NCBI RefSeq assembly: GCF_001742165.1
Contig: NZ_CP016442.1
Coordinates: 1,612,001 to 1,676,000, forward strand
Length of the DNA stretch: 64,000 nt
Direction of reading: 5' to 3'
Source: Burkholderia stabilis
GTDB lineage: Bacteria; Pseudomonadota; Gammaproteobacteria; Burkholderiales; Burkholderiaceae
The notes beneath the pieces are model-generated. The model had not been told where the DNA came from. It saw only the letters and a program-made list of their open reading frames with translations, and did not search any database. Position numbers and translations under genes: made by a program. This document shows positions 20,401 to 29,817 of the stretch, piece by piece. Each line of letters opens with the position of its first letter. Position 1 is the first letter of the stretch.

Positions 20401-21756
20401 CTATTCGTCGGAGGCGTCCTGCGTGTCCTGCAGCGCGCGCGCGCCGCGTACGGCGGGCGGCAGCAACGCCGCAAGCACGTCGACCGTGCGCGCGGTCGCG
20501 CCGCGGTGACGCGACGCGAACGCCGCGCCGGCCGCGCCCATCGCGATGCGCCGCGCCTTGTCGGCGAACAGCGCGTCGAGCACGTGCGCGAGATCGAGCG
20601 GGTCCGCGACCTGCATCGCCGCGCCCGCCGCGACCGCGTCGGCGGTCGCCTGCGTGAAGTTGAACACGTGCGGCCCGATCAGCACCGGCACGCCGACCGC
20701 GCACGCTTCGATCAGGTTCTGTCCGCCGAGCGGCAGCAGGCTGCCGCCGATGAACGCGACGTCGGCGGCCGCGTAATACGCGCCGAGCTCGCCCATCGAA
20801 TCGCCGAGCAGCACCGTCACGTCATCCGGCAGCGGTTCGGCCGCCGGCCGGCCGGCCGCGAGCGCGGCGGCATCGGCCGCCCATACGGAGCGCCGCGCGC
20901 CCTTGAGCCCGTTGCGCTCGACGAGCGCCTCGACTTCGGCAAAACGCTGTGGATGACGCGGCACGAGCACCAGCAGCGCGCCGGGCGTGCGCATCGCCGC
21001 GAACGCCTGCAGCACCAGCGCCTCCTCGTTCTCGCGCGTGCTGGCGGCGACCCACACGGGCCGCGCGCCGATCGCATCGCGCCACGCATGGCCGCGCGCC
21101 GCGAGTTCCGGCGGCGTCGTCATGTCGAATTTCAGGTTGCCGAGCACGCTCACGTTGCGCGCGCCGAGCGAGGTCAGCCGCTCCGCATCGGCCGGACTCT
21201 GCGCGAGCACGCGCGAGAACCCGCCGAACACGTCGCGCGTCGCCGCGCCGAACTTCGCCGCGCGCCGGAACGAACGCGCGGACATTCGCGCATTGGTGAG
21301 CACGAGCGGCACGTCCGCGCGGCGGCATTCGTCGATCAGCGTCGGCCACACCTCGGTTTCCATCACGAGGCCCAGCGTCGGCCGCCACGCGCGCAGGAAG
21401 CGCCGCACCGCGCCCGGCATGTCGTACGGCAGGTAGCAGCGCAGCACGCGATCGCCGAAGATCTGTTCGCCGGTTGCGCGGCCGCTCGGCGTCATGTGCG
21501 TGAGCAGGATGCGCGCATCGGGGCGCGCGTGCATCAGCGCGTCGATCAGCGGCTGCGCGGCGCGCGTCTCGCCGACCGATACCGCATGCACCCAGATCAG
21601 CGGCGCGCGGTCGTCGCGCGAGCGACCGCTCACGTGGCCAAAGCGTTCGCCGATGTGCTCGCGGTAGCCGCGCTCCTTGCGCGAGCGCACGTAAAGCCGG
21701 ATGACCGCGATCGGTGCGACGAGCCACCACAGTGCACGATAGATCGCCCTCAGCAT
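20401..21756 (-). CDS. waaA: Kdo transferase (3-deoxy-D-manno-octulosonate transferase)
   Basis: A 451-residue inner-membrane-associated GT-B glycosyltransferase that adds Kdo from CMP-Kdo to lipid IVA. The N-terminal hydrophobic anchor, the conserved VHAVSVGETRAAQPLI block with the catalytic E62, and METEVWPTL are all present. The C-terminal half has the nucleotide-sugar-binding block with GDSMGELGAYYAAADV. It is the third gene of a probable waaC-kdoO-waaA unit, reading leftwards. Confidence 0.95.
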   Translation of the reverse strand: MLRAIYRALWWLVAPIAVIRLYVRSRKERGYREHIGERFGHVSGRSRDDRAPLIWVHAVSVGETRAAQPLIDALMHARPDARILLTHMTPSGRATGEQIFGDRVLRCYLPYDMPGAVRRFLRAWRPTLGLVMETEVWPTLIDECRRADVPLVLTNARMSARSFRRAAKFGAATRDVFGGFSRVLAQSPADAERLTSLGARNVSVLGNLKFDMTTPPELAARGHAWRDAIGARPVWVAASTRENEEALVLQAFAAMRTPGALLVLVPRHPQRFAEVEALVERNGLKGARRSVWAADAAALAAGRPAAEPLPDDVTVLLGDSMGELGAYYAAADVAFIGGSLLPLGGQNLIEACAVGVPVLIGPHVFNFTQATADAVAAGAAMQVADPLDLAHVLDALFADKARRIAMGAAGAAFASRHRGATARTVDVLAALLPPAVRGARALQDTQDASDE

Positions 21757-21793
21757 GAAGCGACCCTCGTGTTGCGTCGGGGAAGGTGCGCAC

Positions 21794-22678
21794 TCAAACC
21801 AGCGCCCTGCCCTGCAGGCGTTCGAGAATGCCGAGCGGCGCGCATTCGCGGCGGACCATCGCGTCGACCGGCAGGAAGAACGTCTGCTCGAGCATGAACT
21901 GGCCGGACATCACAGCGTGCGAAGTCTGATCCGAGAAACATATCCACACGCAGCCCGGCGGAAACGGCATCGTCTCCTGCGGGCTTGTCTTCTGGTAGTC
22001 GAGGTCGGCCTTCATGCTGTCGTGCAGGTTCAGCATCAGGTGGTCGTACGCGCTGCGCGGCGACTTCGTCACGTGCAGCAGGTTCAGCAGCCACGCGGCG
22101 CCCGGCAGCTGCGGCCGGATGTGCGGCAGGAAGCGCTTCGCGACGTCCTCGAACGGCTCGCCGACGCGCCACACGCGCGGCACGCCGGCCGGGTTCACGT
22201 TCGTGAACACGCGCAGGATGCGCTCGCCGTAGTTCGGCCGCGACGGGAACGCATCGACGTGCAGCCGGCTGTCGTCCTTGCGCCACGAGGTCTCGCGCGT
22301 CTCGACCTGCATCAGGCGCAGGCTCGTCGGCGCGACGCGCAGCTTGCCGCTGTATTCGGGAAAGAGGCCGTCGACGAGCGTGCCGGCCTGCTGCTGGAAG
22401 CGCGCGACGAGCGCGCGCACGGCCGACTGCGTGACGCTGTCGCCGAGCACGCCGGCGAGCGCGCCGCCGTTCGGCGCGAGGCTGATGTTCTTGCGTTTCG
22501 GGTCGGCAAGCGCCGGATCGAGCAGCGCTTCCTCGCCGCCTTCGATCGCGAAGCGCAGGTGCGGGAAATACAGCACCTTGCCTTCCTCGACCGCGGCCAG
22601 CAGTTGCTCGCGCGGCGCCGATAGGTTGTGTCCGCTCCAGTCGGCGGACGAGACTTCGATGATCTGGGATTCGCTCAT
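21794..22678 (-). CDS. kdoO: Kdo 3-hydroxylase (Fe(II)/2-oxoglutarate dioxygenase)
   Basis: A 294-residue enzyme matching KdoO, which converts the outer Kdo of lipid A-Kdo2 to D-glycero-D-talo-oct-2-ulosonic acid (Ko), a known feature of Burkholderia LPS. The iron triad appears as H140-x-D142 and a distal histidine, probably H254. There is no signal peptide, so it acts on the cytoplasmic face. It lies between waaC and waaA with 25- and 37-base spacers, which supports the assignment. Confidence 0.88.
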   Translation of the reverse strand: MSESQIIEVSSADWSGHNLSAPREQLLAAVEEGKVLYFPHLRFAIEGGEEALLDPALADPKRKNISLAPNGGALAGVLGDSVTQSAVRALVARFQQQAGTLVDGLFPEYSGKLRVAPTSLRLMQVETRETSWRKDDSRLHVDAFPSRPNYGERILRVFTNVNPAGVPRVWRVGEPFEDVAKRFLPHIRPQLPGAAWLLNLLHVTKSPRSAYDHLMLNLHDSMKADLDYQKTSPQETMPFPPGCVWICFSDQTSHAVMSGQFMLEQTFFLPVDAMVRRECAPLGILERLQGRALV

Positions 22679-22703
22679 GATCGGTTCGCGTGTATGGCAG
22701 GCG

Positions 22704-23699
22704 TTACAGGAGACCGAAGCCCGCGAGCGTCGACTTCACCTGGGCGATCGACGGGGGCTGCCCCGCCGTGCCGAGATTGACGACGTTCGGCGACCAGTAG
22801 CCGCCGGTGCGCCAGGCCGTCGCGAAATTGTACAGTTCGACCGTCGGACGCTTCAGCGCGGCCGCGATGTGAACCAGACCTGTATCAACCCCGACGGTCG
22901 CCGCCGCGCCGTCGATCAGACCGACCACGGCCGGCAGCGACAACTTCGGCGGCACGATCGCCGCCTCGCCGAACGCCTGGGCGAGCCGCTCGCTCGTCGC
23001 GCGCTCCGCGTCGTTGCCCCACGGCAGCACCAGCGACGCACCGCGCCGCACGAGCGCCTGGCCGAGCTCGATCCAAGCGGCGTCCGGCCACTGCTTGTCG
23101 GCACGCGACGTCGCATGGACGAACACCACGTACGGCACCGGCAGGTTCAGGCCGAGCGCGGCCACCGCGAGCGTCGCCGCGCGCGTGTCGAGGCCGAAGT
23201 CGACCGGATCGGCCGGCGTCGGCGCCGGGTCGCCCAGCGCGGCCGCGACGAGTTGCCGCGAACGCTCGACGACGTGCGTGCGCGGCGCGATCGGCACGCG
23301 CTTGCGGTAGAAGAAGCGCACCGGCCATTCGTAGCCGGCGCCGTCGGTGCGGTTGCCGAGCCCGACGAGCGGGCCGCGCGCCCAGCTTGCGACCCAGGCC
23401 GTCTTGATGAGCCCCTGGCAATCGATCACGAGATCGTACTGCTCGGCCGCGAGGCGCCGGCGGAACGCGCGGATCTCGCGCCACGTGGCGCCCGAGAACG
23501 GCTTCTTGCGCCAGCGGCGCAGCGAGAACGGCAGCACGTCGCGCACGCCGTCGACGAGCCGCACAAGGTCGACGAAACTTTCCTCGACGAGCCAGTCGAT
23601 CTGCGCATCGGGGTGGCGGCGCCGGATATCGGCGATCACCGGCATGTTGTGCACGACGTCGCCCAGCGACGACACGCGCACGATCAGGATCTTTTGCAC
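22704..23699 (-). CDS. waaC: LPS heptosyltransferase I
   Basis: A 331-residue GT9 enzyme that adds the first L-glycero-D-manno-heptose to Kdo. The N-terminus ILIVRVSSLGDVVHNMP, the VDTGLVHIAAAL donor-binding block and HATSRADKQWP are diagnostic. Homologues begin at QKILIV, so the start is the GTG at 23699. A longer frame exists upstream, but it would read through a hairpin and does not match the family. No Shine-Dalgarno sequence precedes the GTG; a hairpin plus T-run lies immediately before it. This is odd and is discussed as a finding. Confidence 0.9.
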   Translation of the reverse strand: MQKILIVRVSSLGDVVHNMPVIADIRRRHPDAQIDWLVEESFVDLVRLVDGVRDVLPFSLRRWRKKPFSGATWREIRAFRRRLAAEQYDLVIDCQGLIKTAWVASWARGPLVGLGNRTDGAGYEWPVRFFYRKRVPIAPRTHVVERSRQLVAAALGDPAPTPADPVDFGLDTRAATLAVAALGLNLPVPYVVFVHATSRADKQWPDAAWIELGQALVRRGASLVLPWGNDAERATSERLAQAFGEAAIVPPKLSLPAVVGLIDGAAATVGVDTGLVHIAAALKRPTVELYNFATAWRTGGYWSPNVVNLGTAGQPPSIAQVKSTLAGFGLL

Positions 23700-23703
23700 G
23701 CTG

Positions 23704-23728
23704 AAAAAACGCCGGCAGGCAGCCGGCG
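23704..23728 (-). terminator. Terminator-like hairpin just upstream of waaC
   Basis: Read on the minus strand, CGCCGGC/GCCGGCG with a 5-base loop is followed by six T residues, ending only four bases before the waaC GTG. It could be a leftover terminator of the upstream gene or an attenuator. Confidence 0.6.
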
Positions 23729-23775
23729 ACAAGCATAAAGGAGCGATTTTATCTCGCCCGGGGGAGCAGACAGAT

Positions 23776-23811
23776 AAAAAGCGGCGCACGCCGGTGGCAT
23801 GCGCCGCTTTT
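23776..23811 (-). terminator. Terminator of the phosphomannomutase gene
   Basis: A 12-bp stem (AAAAGCGGCGCA pairing with TGCGCCGCTTTT) is followed on the minus strand by a T-run. It lies about 63 bases after the phosphomannomutase stop. Confidence 0.75.
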
Positions 23812-23822
23812 CGGGGATGGCC

Positions 23823-23868
23823 CGGCCGGTGAACCGGCCGCCGCGCCGTGGGCGGCCCGAAGGCCGCC
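23823..23868. other. Two short perfect hairpins between manB and its terminator
   Basis: CGGCCGGT/ACCGGCCG (23823-23840) and GGCGGCC/GGCCGCC with a CGAA loop (23851-23868) stand side by side directly after the manB stop codon, with no T-runs. Confidence 0.6.
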
Positions 23869-23873
23869 GGCGC

Positions 23874-25268
23874 TCAGAACGGCAGCTTGACGTCCGGCTT
23901 CGCGGCCGTCAGCACGCGGCGGAAGTCCTCCTGGATACGCTTGAGCCCTTCCTGCGTCTCCGACTCGAAACGCATCACGACGACCGGCGTCGTGTTCGAC
24001 GAACGCGCGAGGCCGAAGCCGTCCGGGTACTCGACGCGCAGTCCGTCGATCGTCACGACTTCGTCGGCGCCGTCGAACTTCGCCTCTTTCTGCAGCTTGT
24101 CGATCAGGCGGAAGTTTTCGCCTTCATCGAGCCAGAGCTGCAGCTCGGGCGTGCTCATCGCATCGGGCAGCCCGTTGAGCAGCGCGCTCGGATCGGCCGT
24201 CTTCGTGAGGATCTCGAGCAGGCGCGCGCCCGTGTAGAGGCCGTCGTCGAAGCCGTACCAGCGATCCTTGAAGAACACGTGGCCGCTCATTTCGCCGGCG
24301 AGCGGCGCACCCGTCTCGCGCAGCTTCGCCTTCACGAGCGAGTGGCCCGTCTTCCACATCAGCGGCTCGCCGCCCTTGGACTTCACCCAGCGCGCGAGAT
24401 TGCGCGTGCACTTCACGTCGTAGATGATCAGCGCGCCCGGGTTGCGCGACAGCACTTCTTCCGCGAACAGCATCAGCTGGCGGTCCGGATAGATGATCTG
24501 GCCGTCCTTCGTGACGACGCCGAGGCGGTCGCCGTCGCCGTCGAACGCGAAGCCGAGCTCGGCATCGGTGTCGTTCAGCGCCTGGATCACGTCCTGCAGG
24601 TTTTCCGGATGCGCGGGATCGGGGTGGTGGTTCGGGAACGTGCCGTCGATGTCGGTGAAGCGCTCGACGAGTTCGCAGCCGAGCGCCTTGAACAGGCGCG
24701 TCGCGAGCGGGCCGGCGACGCCGTTGCCGGCGTCGACGACGAGCTTCAGCGGGCGGGCGAGCTTCACGTCGCCGACGATGCGCGCGATGTATTGATCCGC
24801 GACGTCGAGCTGCTCATAGGTGCCGCTGCCCGTCTCGAAGCGTTCGTCGACGATGCGGCGGTACAGCGCCTGGATCTGCTCGCCGTAGATCGCGGCGCCG
24901 CGCAGCACCATCTTGAAACCGTTGTAATCGGGCGGGTTGTGGCTGCCCGTGACGACGATGCACGAATCGACGCGGCGCTCGCCGCCCTTCAGCGCCAGCG
25001 GCACGCTCGCCGCAAAATAGCCGACCGGCGTGGGCACCATGCCGACGTCGACGACGTCGACGCCTGCCGCACGCAGGCCATCGGCGAGTGCGCCGACGAG
25101 ATCGGGCCCGGACAAGCGGCCGTCGCGCGCGACGACGACCGCGTCGCCGCCCTGCGCACGCACTTCGCTGCCGAATGCCCGGCCGATCGCACGCGCCGTG
25201 TCGACGTCGAGTGTCTTGCCGACCACGCCACGAATGTCATATGCCTTGAAGATGGATTGGGAGATCAT
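23874..25268 (-). CDS. manB: Phosphomannomutase/phosphoglucomutase
   Basis: A 464-residue alpha-D-phosphohexomutase of the AlgC/ManB type, interconverting hexose 6- and 1-phosphates to feed GDP-mannose, heptose or glucose-1-phosphate pathways. The phosphoserine loop TGSHNPP is at 107-113 (S109). The magnesium site DGDGDR is at 243-248 and the sugar-binding GEMSGH at 325-330. All four domains are present. It lies upstream of waaC but is separated by several hairpins, so it is probably transcribed independently. Confidence 0.92.
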   Translation of the reverse strand: MISQSIFKAYDIRGVVGKTLDVDTARAIGRAFGSEVRAQGGDAVVVARDGRLSGPDLVGALADGLRAAGVDVVDVGMVPTPVGYFAASVPLALKGGERRVDSCIVVTGSHNPPDYNGFKMVLRGAAIYGEQIQALYRRIVDERFETGSGTYEQLDVADQYIARIVGDVKLARPLKLVVDAGNGVAGPLATRLFKALGCELVERFTDIDGTFPNHHPDPAHPENLQDVIQALNDTDAELGFAFDGDGDRLGVVTKDGQIIYPDRQLMLFAEEVLSRNPGALIIYDVKCTRNLARWVKSKGGEPLMWKTGHSLVKAKLRETGAPLAGEMSGHVFFKDRWYGFDDGLYTGARLLEILTKTADPSALLNGLPDAMSTPELQLWLDEGENFRLIDKLQKEAKFDGADEVVTIDGLRVEYPDGFGLARSSNTTPVVVMRFESETQEGLKRIQEDFRRVLTAAKPDVKLPF

Positions 25269-25401
25269 CGATTCACTTCTCTCTCAGTTGCGTGCATGGA
25301 AAATGTCTGGCTTGTCTGGCCGCCTCCAGCCGGTGCCGCGCATGATACAGGCCGGGTAACGGAACACCGGGCGGAACGGCGGGAGCGACCCCGATCCCAC
25401 T

Positions 25402-25407
25402 TATAAT
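25402..25407 (+). promoter_or_regulatory. Candidate -10 box before the flippase operon
   Basis: A perfect TATAAT lies 106 bases before the flippase start in a 245-base divergent gap. No good -35 hexamer is seen at 16-18 bases, so an activator would be needed. Confidence 0.4.
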
Positions 25408-25513
25408 CGCGGGTTTTGACGACGCGCATGTCGCCCATTTTAATGCCCAGCCGTCCCGCCGCCGCCGCCAACCTGCAGTCTCCGGCCGCCTTTTGCGCGC
25501 GCCGCCGCCGCGC

Positions 25514-26770
25514 ATGCTGAAGCGATTCGGCAACCCGGACGTCGCGAAAGCCGTCGCGAACCTCGTCTGGCTGGGGCTTGAACGGCTCACGCAGATCGGC
25601 GTCGCGATCGCGATCAGCGGTCTTCTGGCCCGTTATTTCGGGCCGGACGTGTTCGGCAAATGGCAGTATGCGAATACGCTTCTCCTCGTGCTGGCGCCGC
25701 TCACCTGGGTGTGCGGCGCGGAAATCCTCGTTCCGACCATCGTCCAGCGCCCGCCCGCCCAGCTCGGCGCGGTGCTCGGCAGCGCGTTCGCGCTGCGCAT
25801 CGTCGTATCGGTCGCCGCGCTCGTCGTGACCTGGATCGCGATCGCCGCGGGCGCCTTCGATCCGCTGGTCGGCGCAATGCTCGCGGGCCTGGCGGTCACC
25901 ATGGTGTTCCGCGAGCCATTCGTCGGCATGATCAACGCGTGGCTGCAGAGCATGACCTACAGCAAGCCGCAGCTCGTCACCAGCATGGTCACCGCGCTCG
26001 CGAAGGCGCTGCTCGTGTGGCTGCTGGTCCGCGCAGCCGCCGGCCCCGCGCGCTTCGCGTGGCTGTGGGCGCTCGAGGCCGCCGCGATCGGCTTCGCGCT
26101 GCTGCTGTACTACCGGCATCGTAACGGCGGCGCACTCGGCTGGACGTTCGACAAACCGCTGTTCAGGCACTTTGCGACGGCCGGCACGGTGTTCTGGCTC
26201 GGCCTCATCTGCATGTACCTGTTCCTGAAGCTCGACCGCCTGATGCTCGAGCGCCACGTGTCGTTCGCCGATCTCGGCCGCTATTCGGCCGCGCAACAGC
26301 TCAACGAGAACTGGATCACGCTCGCGCTGATGCTCGCGCAAACCATCGCGCCCGCTTTCGTCTACCGCGTGCAGGACGTCGCGCGACTGCGCCGCAACAT
26401 CGTCCGGCTGATCGCGATGACGGCCTGCCTGATGACGGCCGGCGCGCTCGTGCTCGACGCAGCCGCCCCGCTGATCGTCGGCAAGGTGTTCGGCCGCGGC
26501 TACGAGGCATCGGTCGACATCTTCCGCTGGGCCGTCTGGCTGTCCGTGCCGGCCGGCATCGAGGCGATAGGCAATCTTATCGTTCTCAAATATCAAGCAA
26601 AATTCGTCTTGCTGTCGAAATGGCTGCTCGCGCTCGCGATCGCCGCGCTCGTCAACCTGTTCGCGATCCCGCGGCTCGGGCTGTACGGCGCGCTCGTCGG
26701 GCTGGCCGCCGGCTACCTGGCGGCGGCGGCCGTCAATTTTTATTACATCCGTTTCAAGCTGCGACCATGA
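25514..26770 (+). CDS. Wzx-like polysaccharide flippase (MOP superfamily)
   Basis: A 418-residue integral membrane protein with about twelve hydrophobic helices and short charged loops, as in O-antigen/exopolysaccharide flippases. These move undecaprenyl-linked oligosaccharides to the periplasmic face. Family-like features are the N-terminal ARYFGPDVFGKWQYAN and the mid-protein LKLDRLMLERHV. I use the ATG at 25514; an alternative TTG seven codons upstream has no support. Its stop overlaps the following glycosyltransferase start (ATGA). No Wzy polymerase accompanies it. Confidence 0.85.
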   Translation: MLKRFGNPDVAKAVANLVWLGLERLTQIGVAIAISGLLARYFGPDVFGKWQYANTLLLVLAPLTWVCGAEILVPTIVQRPPAQLGAVLGSAFALRIVVSVAALVVTWIAIAAGAFDPLVGAMLAGLAVTMVFREPFVGMINAWLQSMTYSKPQLVTSMVTALAKALLVWLLVRAAAGPARFAWLWALEAAAIGFALLLYYRHRNGGALGWTFDKPLFRHFATAGTVFWLGLICMYLFLKLDRLMLERHVSFADLGRYSAAQQLNENWITLALMLAQTIAPAFVYRVQDVARLRRNIVRLIAMTACLMTAGALVLDAAAPLIVGKVFGRGYEASVDIFRWAVWLSVPAGIEAIGNLIVLKYQAKFVLLSKWLLALAIAALVNLFAIPRLGLYGALVGLAAGYLAAAAVNFYYIRFKLRP

Positions 26771-27591
26771 CGTCCCCTGATTGCCCGACCCCGCTCGACG
26801 ATGTGGCCGTGCTGCTGCCGGCCTACAACGGGCACGACGACGTCGTCCGGACCCTCGCGTCGTTTCGCGAGGACGCGCCCGTGCACGTGCTGATCGTCGA
26901 CGACGGCAGCACGCCGCCGATCGTCGCGCCCGACCTGCCCGGCCTCGCGATCGACGTGCTGCGCATGCCGCAGAACGGCGGCATCGAACGCGCGCTCGCG
27001 GCCGGCATCGACGCGCTCGCCGCGCGCGGCTTCCGCTATGCGGCGCGCATCGATGCGGGCGACCTCGCCGCGCCGCAGCGCCTCGCGAAGGAGCGCGCGT
27101 TTCTCGGCGCCCACCCGCGCGTGGCCTGCGTCGGCATGTGGACGCAGGTCGTGTCGCGTGCCGGCGAACCGCGCTTCATGCTGACGCCGCCCGCCGATCC
27201 GCGCACGCTGCGCCGCACGCGCTTCCTGCGCTCGCCGCTCGTGCATCCGTCGGTCATGTTGCGCATCGATGCCGTGCGCGAAGTCGGCAACTATCGCGAG
27301 AAATACCGCGCGGCCGAGGATCTCGATCTTTTTTTACGGTTAATGCAACGCTACGATTGCGCGAACCTGCCGGAACTCGGCCTCTATTACGAACTTAACG
27401 AGGGCGGGATCAGCGCGACCAAGCGCCGACGTCAGCTCGTATCGACGCTGCAGCTGCTGTTCAGCCACTTCAACGCGCTGAACCCGTACGACTGGGCCGG
27501 CCTCGCCAAGAACCTGCTGCATTTCGTGACGCCGTACCGCACGCTGCAGCGGATCAAGCAGACGCTGTTCGCCGCGCGGCCGTCCGCGTAG
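26767..27591 (+). CDS. Family 2 glycosyltransferase
   Basis: A 274-residue cytoplasmic GT-A glycosyltransferase. The nucleotide-binding VDDGST is at 44-49, the metal-binding D-x-x-D at 96-99 (DAGD), and an acidic AAEDLDLFLR motif near 190 probably holds the catalytic base. Acceptor and sugar cannot be read from sequence. The start ATG overlaps the flippase stop by four bases, so the two are translationally coupled. Confidence 0.88.
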   Translation: MTSPDCPTPLDDVAVLLPAYNGHDDVVRTLASFREDAPVHVLIVDDGSTPPIVAPDLPGLAIDVLRMPQNGGIERALAAGIDALAARGFRYAARIDAGDLAAPQRLAKERAFLGAHPRVACVGMWTQVVSRAGEPRFMLTPPADPRTLRRTRFLRSPLVHPSVMLRIDAVREVGNYREKYRAAEDLDLFLRLMQRYDCANLPELGLYYELNEGGISATKRRRQLVSTLQLLFSHFNALNPYDWAGLAKNLLHFVTPYRTLQRIKQTLFAARPSA

Positions 27592-27642
27592 CGCGCATCC
27601 GGCCCTTTCGGCATTTTCGACGCTTTATTTTTTCTTTTTTTC

Positions 27643-28779
27643 ATGTCCGCCACCTCCCCGCTGCGCATCGCGCTCGTCTGCAACACGGCCTGGGCGATCT
27701 ACACGTATCGCCACGGGCTGATCCGTGCGCTCGTCGCGCGCGGCGCCGAGGTCGTCGTGATCGCGCCGCACGACCGCACGGTGCCGCTGCTCGAGCAGAT
27801 GGGCTGCCGCTACGTGGCGCTCGCGGTCGCGTCGAAAGGCACGAGCCCGCGCGAGGATCTCGGCACGCTCGCCGCGCTGGTGCGCCACTACCGCGCGCTG
27901 AAGCCCGATCTCGTGTTCCATTACACGATCAAACCGAATATCTACGGCTCGGTCGCCGCGTGGCTCGCGCGCGTGCCGTCGATCGCGGTGACGACGGGGC
28001 TCGGTTACGTGTTCATCCAGAAGAGCCGCGCGGCGGCGGTCGCGAAGCGCCTGTACCGGTTCGCGTTCCGCTTCCCGCGTGAAGTCTGGTTCCTGAACCG
28101 CGACGATCTCGCGACCTTCACCGACGAACAGTTGCTCGCGCATCCCGACCGCGCGCGGCTGCTGCACGGCGAAGGCGTCGATCTCGAACAGTTCGCGCCC
28201 GTGCCGCTGCCCGCCGGCGACGCACCCGTCTTCATCCTGATCGGCCGGCTGCTGTGGGACAAGGGCGTGCGCGAATACGTGGAGGCCGCGCGCATCGTGC
28301 GCGCCCGCTTCCCCCGCGCGCGCTTCCAGTTGCTCGGGCCGCTCGGCGTCGACAACCCGAGCGCGATCGGTCGCGCCGATGTCGACACGTGGGTCGGCGA
28401 AGGCGTCGTCGAGTATCTCGGCGAGGCGCACGACGTGCGCCCGCACATCGCGGCGGCCGACTGCGTCGTGCTGCCGTCGTACCGCGAAGGCGTGCCGCGC
28501 ACGCTGATGGAAGCGTCGGCGATGGGCCGCCCGATCGTCGCGACCGACGTGCCGGGCTGTCGCGACGTCGTCGCCGACGGCGAAACCGGCTTCCTGTGCC
28601 GCGTGCGTGACAGCGCGAGCCTCGCGGAGCAACTGCTCCGCATGATCGAACTCGGAACCGCCGGCCGCGAAGCGATGGGCGCGCGCGGCCGGCAGAAGGT
28701 CACGGCGGAATTCGACGAGCAGCAGGTCGTCGAACGTTACCGGCAGACCATCCACTCGTTGACCGGCATCACCTTTTGA
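27643..28779 (+). CDS. Family 4 glycosyltransferase
   Basis: A 378-residue GT-B transferase. The N-terminal Rossmann half begins LRIALVCNTAWAIYTYRHGL; the C-terminal half has GRLLWDKGVREYVEAA and the GT4 E-x7-E region in SYREGVPRTLMEASAMG. Proteins of this type often add GalNAc, GlcNAc or FucNAc in surface glycans. It follows the GT2 gene by 51 bases and precedes galE by 15, in one operon. Confidence 0.9.
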   Translation: MSATSPLRIALVCNTAWAIYTYRHGLIRALVARGAEVVVIAPHDRTVPLLEQMGCRYVALAVASKGTSPREDLGTLAALVRHYRALKPDLVFHYTIKPNIYGSVAAWLARVPSIAVTTGLGYVFIQKSRAAAVAKRLYRFAFRFPREVWFLNRDDLATFTDEQLLAHPDRARLLHGEGVDLEQFAPVPLPAGDAPVFILIGRLLWDKGVREYVEAARIVRARFPRARFQLLGPLGVDNPSAIGRADVDTWVGEGVVEYLGEAHDVRPHIAAADCVVLPSYREGVPRTLMEASAMGRPIVATDVPGCRDVVADGETGFLCRVRDSASLAEQLLRMIELGTAGREAMGARGRQKVTAEFDEQQVVERYRQTIHSLTGITF

Positions 28780-28794
28780 AGGAGCGCATCAGCA

Positions 28795-29817
28795 ATGACT
28801 GCTAAAGGCACCATCCTCGTCACCGGCGGAGCGGGCTATATCGGTTCGCACACGGCCGTCGAGCTGCTCGGCAACGGCTACGATGTCGTGATCGTCGACA
28901 ACCTAGTCAACAGCAAGGCCGAGTCGGTACGGCGCATCGAACAGATCACGGGCAAGACGCCCGCGTTTCACCAGGTCGACGTGTGCGACGAAGCCGCGCT
29001 CGCAAAGGTGTTCGACGCACACCCGATCACCGGCACGATTCACTTCGCGGCGCTGAAGGCCGTCGGCGAATCGGTCGCCAAGCCGCTCGAGTACTACCAG
29101 AACAACATCGGCGGCCTGCTTGCCGTGCTCAAGGTCATGCGCGAGCGCAACGTGAAGCAGTTCGTGTTCAGCTCGTCCGCGACCGTGTACGGCGTGCCCG
29201 AGCGCTCGCCGATCGACGAATCGTTCCCGCTGTCGGCGACGAACCCGTACGGCCAGTCGAAGCTGATCGCCGAACAGATCCTGCGCGATCTCGAGGTATC
29301 CGACCCGTCGTGGCGCATCGCGACGCTGCGCTACTTCAATCCGGTCGGCGCGCACGTGAGCGGGCTGATCGGCGAGGACCCGGCCGGCATCCCGAACAAC
29401 CTGATGCCGTATGTCGCGCAGGTCGCGGTCGGCAAGCTGGAGAAGCTGCGCGTGTTCGGCGCCGACTACCCGACGCCGGACGGCACGGGCGTGCGCGACT
29501 ACATCCACGTCGTCGATCTCGCAAAGGGACACATCGCCGCGCTCGACGCGCTGGCCAAGCGCGACGCGAGCTTCGTCGTGAACCTCGGCACCGGGCAGGG
29601 CTACAGCGTGCTGGAAGTGGTCCGCGCGTTCGAGAAGGCCTCGGGCCGCCCGGTGCCGTACGAACTCGTCGCGCGCCGCCCGGGCGACATCGCCGAGTGC
29701 TACGCGAACCCGCAGGCCGCGGCCGACATCATCGGCTGGCGCGCGACGCTCGGCATCGAAGAAATGTGTGCCGACCACTGGCGATGGCAGGAGGGGAACC
29801 CGCGCGGTTTTGTATAA
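28795..29817 (+). CDS. galE: UDP-glucose 4-epimerase
   Basis: A 340-residue extended SDR that interconverts UDP-glucose and UDP-galactose, and possibly the N-acetylated forms. The NAD motif GGAGYIG is at 11-17 and the catalytic Y152-x3-K156 in NPYGQSK, with the SSSAT serine/threonine block at 126-130. The C-terminal RRPGDIAECYA is typical of GalE. Its setting among glycosyltransferases suggests supply of UDP-Gal/GalNAc for the glycan built by this operon. The stop codon overlaps a TATAAT string. Confidence 0.95.
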   Translation: MTAKGTILVTGGAGYIGSHTAVELLGNGYDVVIVDNLVNSKAESVRRIEQITGKTPAFHQVDVCDEAALAKVFDAHPITGTIHFAALKAVGESVAKPLEYYQNNIGGLLAVLKVMRERNVKQFVFSSSATVYGVPERSPIDESFPLSATNPYGQSKLIAEQILRDLEVSDPSWRIATLRYFNPVGAHVSGLIGEDPAGIPNNLMPYVAQVAVGKLEKLRVFGADYPTPDGTGVRDYIHVVDLAKGHIAALDALAKRDASFVVNLGTGQGYSVLEVVRAFEKASGRPVPYELVARRPGDIAECYANPQAAADIIGWRATLGIEEMCADHWRWQEGNPRGFV

